Origin: CAYPEL01 sp036479985
GTDB lineage: Bacteria; Pseudomonadota; Gammaproteobacteria; DSM-19610
Length of the DNA: 64,000 nucleotides
Assembly: GCA_965224815.1 (NCBI GenBank)
Contig: CBDDAF010000002.1
Coordinates: 58,931 to 122,930 of the forward strand
Direction of reading: 5' to 3'
The position numbers and the translations under genes are program-made. Each line of letters begins with the position of its first letter. Within the stretch, counting starts at the first letter, position 1. Of the stretch, positions 57,019-64,000 are shown in pieces. Under the pieces are notes generated by a model. It ran no database searches, had not been told where the DNA came from, and saw only the letters and a program-made list of their open reading frames with translations.

Positions 57019-59006
57019 GACCTGATCTGGTAACAACATCTCTCTGTTCAGATGAGTGCGCCCTTTCGAGTGGTTGCGCTGCGGTGCTCACTGGAATGTC
57101 AGTGTCAGGTGTTTCTCGCTCGGGAGGTAGGTCAATCTCCGGAATGGATCGCATTGGTGTCATGCTGTCGGTTCTCCGAAAGTCGACAGCGCCGTCTGTT
57201 GGTTGATGTACGTAATTCTCAGTCGTCTTTTTCAGGTGCTGCCGGTTACGTCTCACGACACCTTTGGGCGTGTCTATGACATACGAGCGTTCGTCGAGTC
57301 GTTTGATGACGGTACCTTTCGACCAGTCCTTGCGGCCCAATTTGAATGGCTGTAGTCGGACCGTATCACCTTCTTCCAGGGCCTGTTTGTCGGATGCGCC
57401 TCGGTTGTAGTACACAGCCTGTCTGTTTTGTCCACGTTTGATGTCACGGCTCGTGTGTTGCGCATCGACAACCTGTGGTCGGAGTAGAGCTGTCACGGTC
57501 GGTAGCAATGTCTTGGTCCTCCGGCTCATCAGGCGCTGTGCCGGGCTGGACAGGAGTCCTAGTGACGGAGTGTTACGGTGATCGAGGATGGCTAGGAATG
57601 GATCACTGCCAGAGTCAATACACTTTCTCATGATTTGTTTGCAGGTCTTCACTGCGGACTCCGCTTTCCCGTTGGCTTTGCTGTTGTACGGGCTGCTTGT
57701 CACGTGTGTGATGTCCCATGATTCACAGAATCTGGCGAAAGCATGGCAAGAGTACTGCGGGCCATTATCAGAAACGATGGTATCCGGGATACCATGTCGT
57801 GCACAGTGGGCTTTAAGTTTGCCGATGATCGTTTGGGCTCCCGTGTCTGCAAGGTAATCGACTTCCCAAAAGTTACTGTAGTAGTCGACAGTCACGAGAT
57901 AGTCCTTGCCGTTGTTGGAGAATAGATCTGTGCCAATCTTTGCCCAGGGGCGATCGGGAATGTCGTGGCTCATCATAGTTTCCTGTTGGTTCGCTGTCTC
58001 GTACGTTCGGCATACATCGCAGGCTGATATGTAGTCTCTGATGTCTCCGGTCATGTTCGGCCAGAATAGGCATTCTTTTGCTCTGCGTAGGCATCCATCG
58101 ATTCCGAGGTGTGACGAATGGATTCGCTCTTTTAGGATGCTCCTCTGGCTGGCTGGTACTACAACGCGTTCGCCCCGGAAAACGATTCCATCGTATACTG
58201 CGAGTTCGTCTCTCATTGCGAAGTAGGGATGCACTAGTGGGGGTAGGTGGGACCTCTCTTCTGGCCAGCCCTGTAGGATAGTCTGTTTCAGAGCTGTCAT
58301 GACCTGATCTGCTTCAGTCGCGGTGCGTATCGCCTCAAGTCGGGACTCAGATATGGGGACGTGTCCTACGACATGCACATGTTCGAAGTCCTTGTGCAGC
58401 CCTTCAGTGGTCGGCCGATATGCTCGCGAAAGTGTGTCTGCCAGGTGGAGATTCTTTCCTGGCACGTACATCAAGTCGACATCGTATTTCTGTAGTCGCA
58501 TCATCATGCCTTGCAGACGCTTTGGTGCATTGGCCAAGGCTTTCTTGAGGAGGTTTATGGTCGGAAACGACGTTCACCTTCCGGCCGTAGGTATATTGGT
58601 TGAATTTCTCTAAACTCCACACGACCGCCAGCATCTATTTTTCAATCTGGGCGTATCGTGTTTCAGTGTCCGTTAGTGCTCTACTGGCAAATGCTAGTGG
58701 CTGGCCCTCTTGTAGTAGGGCTGCGCCTAGGCCTGTCTGGCTGGCGTCGCATTGAACTGTAATCTCCTTTGCGTGGTCGTAGAAGCACAGGACAGGAGCT
58801 TCACTCACCAGGATCTTCATCTTCTCTAGGGCTCTTTCTTGCGTGTTTGACCAATTCCATGGGACGTTCTTTCTAGTCAGTTGACGTATTGGTTCCATGA
58901 CGTCAGACATCCCCGGCAGGAATTTTGCCAGATAGTTCACAAAACCGTTGAGGCGCAGTTGTGGTGGAGGCGCAACCGTTGAGGCGCAGTTGTGGTGGAG
59001 GCGCAA
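56984..59006 (-). pseudogene. Gypsy pol: partial RT, RNase H and integrase
   Basis: Starts inside the RT thumb (LRLNGFVNYLAKFLPGMSDV). RNase H follows with VQCDASQTGLGAALLQEG. Codon 58635-58637 is TAG where the family has Glu (YAQIEK-stop-MLAVVWS), and a frameshift follows near DHKP. The last 517 residues are open: the integrase HHCC finger (HSSHLGIDGC ... CDVC), DDE core (IGTDLF, SDNGPQ, NGKAES) and a C-terminal LQPFKLGRKDWSKGTVIKRL domain. Several inactivating lesions are present. Confidence 0.85.
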
Positions 59007-59143
59007 CGAACGAAGCTGAATACTTTATTATATATAGCAAAACACATCATAGTATGAGACGGCGTGGTGGTACCACAGCCGGGCTATTCTAACTGCGAGT
59101 GTAAAATAGTAATCGGGCCCGAGGCAAACGGAAACACATAACA
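58991..59143 (-). repeat. 5' LTR of the gypsy element, inner end deleted
   Basis: 153 bases, identical by eye to 56485-56637. Its inner edge is joined to a 31-base tandem duplication that contains both LTR and pol codons (LRLNG region), marking the deletion joint. No primer-binding site remains. Confidence 0.85.
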
Positions 59144-59321
59144 CAAAGTAGGCCAGCAGATTCAGCACTGACAGCAGGCAGTTCGACCGACGATGTAGCC
59201 AGTGTGTCGTGCAAATTAGAAGAACAACCGACGACAGTCAGTGAGTTACTGACTGAGACAGTGTCAGTGTCAGTGACTCACAGAGTCCGACAGTGAGTCA
59301 CAGTGACAGGACCCACTGACA

Positions 59322-59585
59322 GTGGGTGTCACTGCTTGTAGTTGTACGCTGTGCAAATGTCGCCAATTCGTGGCTAACAGTGACACTCACGTGACTGACC
59401 AGTGGCAGTACAAGCACTGCTGCAACTGCAAGAGGATGGTGCCACTGTGTGCCTATGGCTATGCCTATGGTCGTAAGGAACGTGTAGCAGTGAGTACTTG
59501 TGCTGTCAGGATATTCATAGACTGCGTAACTTCACGGAAGGCGACAGAGGTAGGTAGCAGTTCACCACTGACACATAATCAATGA
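59322..59585 (+). CDS. Cys-rich hypothetical frame
   Basis: 87 residues: CSCTLCKCRQFVANSDTHV then YKHCCNCKRMVPLC, a plausible double zinc-binding pattern. It lies just after the interrupted host frame and in a different phase, so a short intron or an indel could link them. A stretch of repeated CAGTGA/GTCAGTG words separates the two (59,235-59,335). I do not recognise the family. Confidence 0.35.
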   Translation: MGVTACSCTLCKCRQFVANSDTHVTDQWQYKHCCNCKRMVPLCAYGYAYGRKERVAVSTCAVRIFIDCVTSRKATEVGSSSPLTHNQ

Positions 59586-59890
59586 AATAATTATAATAAA
59601 TACAGCGATCTCTACAAATAGAATTTTGTATACATTACCTGCATTCAGTTGAATACATTACATGCATTCAGTTTGAAAGATGAAATACATAAAAATTACA
59701 TACGGAACTTGATGTGTAAAACAATAAACGATATGTAAGATTGTGCCTAAATATCACGTAAGTGAACATACAAAGTGTAAATGCCCCCTGACTGCCTGGC
59801 ACTTATTCGTATTTTGGTATATAATTTTACTGTCCGAATCACACCATAACAGTTAAAATGTTGTGTGCCAGAGAAGTGACATGAGGTGGC
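59586..59890. other. Non-coding host DNA
   Basis: About 300 AT-rich bases. TACATTACNTGCATTCAGTT is present twice (near 59,632 and 59,654). No gene seen. Confidence 0.4.
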
Positions 59891-60050
59891 CAGTGGCGTA
59901 TCCAGGTTTTTTTTTTGGTTGCCTGGAACCCCCCCCCCCCCCGGGCAAGATTTTTTTTTAAATTAGGGGTTTGGGGCACCGACCTTCACCAGCCACTTAA
60001 ATTTGCAAATTTTGGAAACCCCCGTGAGACCAACTCTGGATACGCCACTG
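59891..60050. mobile_element. 160-bp MITE-like element
   Basis: Perfect 15-bp ends CAGTGGCGTATCCAG / CTGGATACGCCACTG, flanked by GTGGC on both sides as a 5-bp target duplication. The interior has runs of T, C and T. This end sequence resembles a very common animal repeat (CAGTGGCGGATCCAGG type). Non-coding. Confidence 0.75.
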
Positions 60051-60672
60051 GTGGCAGTCGCGAACCGTTCATCATCAATTCGGAAATTACGAATAAGCGC
60101 CTGGCAGTCAGGTGTAAGAAACCAAAAAAATGTTTCTAAGCACTACATTGTGTACACAACATCGTGGCAGTTGCATAATCATACAGAACACAATTGCTGT
60201 ATGCGACTTGCAACTTTTTCATTGCATCCCGTGCAAAATTCCACCACAATCTCTCGCAGCATTGTGAGGCTCATAGATTCATGTGTGCTCATCCCACCTT
60301 GTGTACATAATTTTTTTTTATATAATATCGATATGCCTCACTACATACATCCTGCATTGCTTACTGTCAGAGAACACATTTAGATCAAATCTGTGCGTTT
60401 CGTTACAATAATGATTATAAATACATAATATCCGTGCAGTTTGATGCATCAACAGCTATACACTCTACATAAGTCACTGTCAGTAACCAACTAGCCACCT
60501 GATAATGAGGTATAGATTCCTCACCGAATGTTTCCCATTTCACCCTATTGACTCATTGTCCATTATCGGCATGCAAAAAAGTATTCATACAGTTTTTTTA
60601 ACTCTTGTTTACTTAGCCAGGTTTGGCATAGCAAAGCATTATCAGTTGCATAATGGGAAGCTCTTTGTATAG

Positions 60673-60833
60673 GGGCCATTCAAGTGTTACGTAACGCAGA
60701 TGGGGGTGGGGGTGTCTGATTTTCTGGAAAAAAGCGTTACGAAGGTGTAATGTTCAATGATATAGCGTTACGAGGGGGTGGGTGGGGGTCCAATTTCAAG
60801 AAAAATAGCGTTACGTAACACTTGAATGGGCCC
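60673..60833. mobile_element. 161-bp MITE-like element with GCGTTACGTAACAC ends
   Basis: Inverted ends CCATTCAAGTGTTACGTAAC and their complement match over 22 bases. ATAG on both sides (60669-60672 and 60834-60837) is a probable target duplication. Internal GCGTTACGA words repeat the end motif. The ends begin GGGCC, as in ISL2EU-like eukaryotic DNA transposons; that affiliation is tentative. Confidence 0.75.
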
Positions 60834-60929
60834 ATAGAACGTAATGAATGTCAAAATAACATAGTAAACATACATAGCAGGTTGTACATGAATGCCATGG
60901 GTGTAATGCAGGCTCAGCCTTGCACACAC

Positions 60930-61470
60930 ACACACGCTGTTGCGGTGTGAACAATTTGTTCGTTTTTTTCCCAGATAACACAGGAGAGACATGTGTCACC
61001 AACAATGCGGGCTTCCCACCGCTCTCATCCTCTGTCAACAACAGTTGGTACTGCCCAACTTATTCATCAGACGCAGACAACACCGATTGAGAACACCTTC
61101 TGCGCGAGTCACCACCTCATTGTTGATAGCGGACTACTCGCTTCTCAATCAGCTCGTCCACACTGGGTCGTGCCACATGAGCACCGAGGCTCCCGATGTG
61201 CTGCGGTCGAGTGATGCGTGACAGTTCTCGCCCGTGGGGGAACAAGTCAACCACCCAGTCCATCAATACCGGAATGTGCGGGTGCAGGCCACCCGCTCCG
61301 ATCATGTGTGAGAGTGACACACCCAGTACTTGCGACGTCTTGACTAAAATTAATAACACTTGGTGTCTTTGGGTCCTGTTGGACGTGTTGCGGTCGGCAG
61401 TTCCATGCGAATGCCGCCAGCAGGAGACGGGCTGTCATTCCTACAACACGGAACAGGTGTAAATTCATTG
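60930..61470 (-). other. Possible host exon(s), unidentified
   Basis: On the minus strand two open stretches have protein-like content: MIGAGGLHPHIPVLMDWVVD and LFPHGRELSRITRPQHIGSL (61117-61359), then LLTEDESGGKPALLVTHVSP (60,990-61,040). Codon use is less AT-rich than the surroundings. I cannot identify the family or confirm splice sites, so this is only a candidate. Confidence 0.3.
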
Positions 61471-61845
61471 ACGATATTTGTCATATATGTGTAGTATCAA
61501 GTGATGTTGTGCTATTACTGTATGCGTGGGACAGTGCACTTGGCAATATTGGAGACGCTATGATCGTGGATTATAATAGTAAATGATGACTTCATGTAAC
61601 ATGCATATCAAACTGAATAATGTCACAGGTGATATTTATGTCACACATTACAGGTGCCGCAGCTTTGGAAAATAAAGATTATGGTTTATTATTCGAAATG
61701 GTTATGTTGCAGCAATGCTTTACACTTCATCGGAAGATTTTGTCATTTCCCCTTACTCTGCAGTCTGCATGTATTTAATGGCTCTTCCCACTTTTGCTTA
61801 GAACTCTCCTCCCGAGGAAATTGGTTAGATAGTGTTATTTATACA

Positions 61846-62850
61846 CTAGCTGGTTAGCTGGCTTCGCTCAGGTACCCTCCCTCCCTCCCTCCCACACTCC
61901 CTCCCTCCCTCCGCTTACCTGGCTTCACCCGGGATATTTGTATTGTAATCGCTTAGGATAATTGCATTCCCGATATTTTCAAAACTTGATGCAGAAATTG
62001 TGTCCCTTAAAACTCTCCCTCCCGGGTGGGTGGGGATGACGGGTTACAAAATGAATAGATTTTCTCGGCAGTACATGAAATTTCCCACACTTCCCCACCC
62101 CCACCCGGTTTTTTATGGATTTTCTGAGCAGCTCATGACATTTCCTGGACTTGAATTTGGTACCCCCTAAAACCCCCCTGGGGTGGGGTGGGGTGGGTAA
62201 AATTTGTTTGGGCTCGAATGATTCCCGGATCAATCCGCACATGCGTGCCAAATTTGGTTGCAGTCAGACGGTCGTGTCGAAAAAAATGGGGGGGGGGGGG
62301 TACAGACAGACACACACACACACAAAGGGACACTGCAGCTTTATATAGTAGACTAGCTGGTTACCCGGCTTCGCTCGGGCCCCTCCCTCTCTGCCTTCTT
62401 CCCCGCATCCCTCCCTCCAGTCCGCCCCACAATATTTGTGTAATCGTTCAGGATAATTGCTCTCCTGAAAGTTACTTTGAAATGTGGACGTCTAAAATTC
62501 CCCACCGGGTTAATTTTGTTATCGATTTGTCGACAGATCATGAAATTTCCCGGAGCTTTGGATTGTTTTACCCTTAAAACTTCACCACCTCCTCCCTTTT
62601 ATTGGGGGGGGGGGTCAACAATTTGTATTGATTTTCTGGGCAGCTCAGGACATTTCCCGGACTTTTGTTGAATTTTTGACCCCCTGAAAGCCCAAGGTGG
62701 GGTGGGTCAAAGTCTTTGGGCTCGAATTATTTCTGGATCAATCCGCACATGCGTGCCAAATTTGGTTGCAGTTAGACGGTTGTGTCGAAAAGAGGGGGTA
62801 CAGACAGACACACACACACACAAAGGGACAGTCTGCAGCATTATAGTAGA
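61846..62850. repeat. ~500-bp repeat, two tandem copies
   Basis: Copies at 61846-62352 and 62353-62850 each begin CTAGCTGGTTANCTGGCTTC or close to it. Each contains ATCCGCACATGCGTGCCAAA and TACAGACAGACACACACAC, and ends in a TATAGTAGA word. The poly-G, CCCT and CA runs vary between copies. The CCCGGCTTCGCTCGGG head and AT-rich end look like a SINE or the 3' end of an RTE-type LINE. Confidence 0.7.
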
Positions 62851-64000
62851 TGGGAACGCTATATGGTTATGGACTTCTGGTCAAGGACTCAATGTGAGGT
62901 TACGGTTTGGATCGGAAAGGGCAGAGTTACAAACAGAATATAAATGCATGGTAAGTAGTATATAGAAAAGGACGGAGCACCATATTTCGTATGCCTATCT
63001 ATCCCATGTTAAACCAATGCCAATGACCTAGAATACTGGCCTCTGATTGGACGAGAGCAATAAAACTAGTTATGAATATTGATGAGAACATATTTCGTAT
63101 GCCTATCTATCTAATGTTAAAGCAATAACAAATTTACATATTTTTTGATTTGACCTAATTACCCAGACTTGACCTAATTAACCTGAACTTGACCTAATTA
63201 CCCCTAAAGGTTAAAGGTCAACCAAAAAAAAAAAAATCCCCTCCGGCGGCCTCCCGGGGTGGTCAGTCACCAAGTGCGATTAGACATTATCAAAATAAAT
63301 GTATTGTTTCCGGTTAGGACAAATACAAATAAAACAACAAATAACACACACAAATAACTGAAATATAATAAAATACTTCATTTACACAAATTTCATTTAT
63401 GATTAAATACTTTACTTTACAATACTTTTATAAAGACTGACATAGACACTAAAAATAGTATTCACACTAATACAACAAACACAATGATGTTTAATAATTG
63501 TATTCAGATTCATATATACGCATATTGGTAAGAACAAACTATACTATCTTCTGCGGGGCAGTCATATTGCAATCCCCTCCATGCATATTAGAAGGTGAGG
63601 CCACACTGAAAAAGTTTATGCAATTGTATGCAATATTTGAGATATTGTTTCAAGGGTATGGGCCACAAAATTGGTTCTTTCGAAATATTATGACAATTAG
63701 TTGATTTTCGAGGTCACAACTGGATATTTTAAATTAAAGGCTAAGAAATATTTTGTACACTACTTACGGAGAGCTATGTAGATCTGACGTACGTTCACTT
63801 CGACTACAGTCCGATTAATGACTAACACCCGCCTACGTCCGGTATAACTATTTGCATCTATGTCTCTGATTGGTTCTCCTATGGAACACTCCAACTCAGT
63901 TGTTATCTTCAAGTGCTTTTAAATAAACGGGAACATGTAACTTAGGGCTTGTATTAAATTCCTTCTGTTATCAATCCACTTGAACAGCAACCTGTGTTTG
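62851..64000. other. Non-coding host DNA
   Basis: No gene seen. CATATTTCGTATGCCTATCT occurs twice about 109 bases apart (near 62,980 and 63,089). A three-unit array of ACTTGACCTAATTANCC lies at about 63,145-63,205. The rest is AT-rich. Confidence 0.45.

Larger units (their letters stand above)
56475..59143 (-). mobile_element. Ty3/gypsy LTR retrotransposon, internally deleted
   Basis: A minus-strand element with short LTRs (56475-56637 and 58991-59143). They are identical by eye over 153 bases, start TGT and end ACA, and are flanked by the 5-bp duplication CAAAG (56470-56474 and 59144-59148). The polypurine tract GAAAGGGAAGGA (56638-56649, minus strand) touches the 3' LTR. Inside are part of the reverse transcriptase, RNase H and integrase. 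Gag, protease and most of the reverse transcriptase are gone, and the 5' LTR has lost its last 10 bases in the same deletion. Near-identical LTRs imply recent insertion. Confidence 0.88.
56401..59296 (+). pseudogene. Host open reading frame interrupted by a Ty3/gypsy element
   Basis: ATG at 56401 lies in a good animal context (AACAATGGC) with an in-frame stop just upstream. It reads MASDAEAIVLFRIDAQRPIK then SEIQ and hits the LTR at 56475. When the element (56475-59143) and one copy of the CAAAG duplication are removed, the frame continues without a break as SRPADSALTAGSSTDDVASV and SCKLEEQPTTVSELL to a stop at 59296, 73 codons in all. I do not recognise the protein. It is probably the first exon or a small gene; the frame downstream at 59322 may belong to it. 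Confidence 0.5.

Noticed and set aside
62151..62577. Frames within the tandem 500-bp repeat
   Set aside because: They follow poly-G, CA and CCCT runs and recur in both copies with different frames.

Overview
The window is a chimera of two kinds of DNA. Positions 1 to about 38,570 are gammaproteobacterial: dense genes, Shine-Dalgarno sites, rho-independent termination, insertion sequences, and a core block trpD-trpC / crp / osmC(yhfA) / speD like that of Pseudomonas and relatives. From about 38,640 to the end the DNA is metazoan in style: long non-coding stretches, non-LTR and LTR retrotransposons, TIR elements, SINE-like and MITE-like repeats, microsatellites and a Z-DNA-prone satellite. The junction cuts trpD. 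The simplest reading is a host-symbiont (or host-associated bacterium) assembly chimera; a real bacterium-to-animal insertion cannot be excluded from sequence alone. The recurring TAGGCCTA-like words, retroelements and SINE-like repeats suggest a marine invertebrate host, but I cannot name it.

Bacterial layout. (1) 0.1-5 kb, minus strand: exported and surface proteins, namely a PEP-CTERM-like protein, a choice-of-anchor surface protein, a FadL-type porin and a small unknown operon. (2) 5.4-8.4 kb: three tandem paralogues of a PEP-CTERM-like secreted protein, the middle one split by an IS with a TTAA target duplication. (3) 8.5-10 kb: a flavin-dependent tryptophan-halogenase-like gene. (4) 10-28.5 kb: a mosaic island of toxin-antitoxin modules (ParE/Phd, two VapBC/FitAB pairs, YefM/YoeB, DUF433/DUF5615, Fic, an orphan VbhA-like gene, a HipA remnant), two AAA/DUF4143 ATPases, an unusual RelE-like/UvrD-helicase/ankyrin fusion and an IS3 element. 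Many truncated copies of the same genes are interleaved with repeated copies of a polysaccharide-export gene. (5) 28.7-33 kb: an exopolysaccharide operon of the PEP-CTERM/exosortase type (outer-membrane barrel, chain-length determinant, tyrosine autokinase, VanZ). The exosortase is not in the window. (6) 33-38.6 kb: housekeeping genes cysQ, yrfG, speD, a VOC protein, yhfA, crp, trpC and trpD.

The bacterial half carries about a dozen single-base frameshifts in otherwise well-conserved genes, mostly at short homopolymers. This suggests uncorrected sequencing errors more than true pseudogenes.

Eukaryotic layout. 38.8-41.8 kb: an element with 434-bp terminal inverted repeats. 43.1-44.0 kb: a ~365-bp-period, purine-pyrimidine alternating satellite. 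45-47.6 kb: a SINE-like unit, a dispersed repeat and AT-rich minisatellites. 48.3-50.4 kb: a 5'-truncated LINE on the minus strand. 50.5-54.7 kb: a nearly complete CR1-like LINE whose ORF1 carries a Cys-rich finger, an SH3 domain and an SGNH esterase. 56.4-59.3 kb: a host open reading frame interrupted by an internally deleted Ty3/gypsy element with a 5-bp target duplication. 59.9-62.9 kb: two MITE-like elements and a tandem ~500-bp repeat. I see no rRNA or tRNA genes and no CRISPR array.
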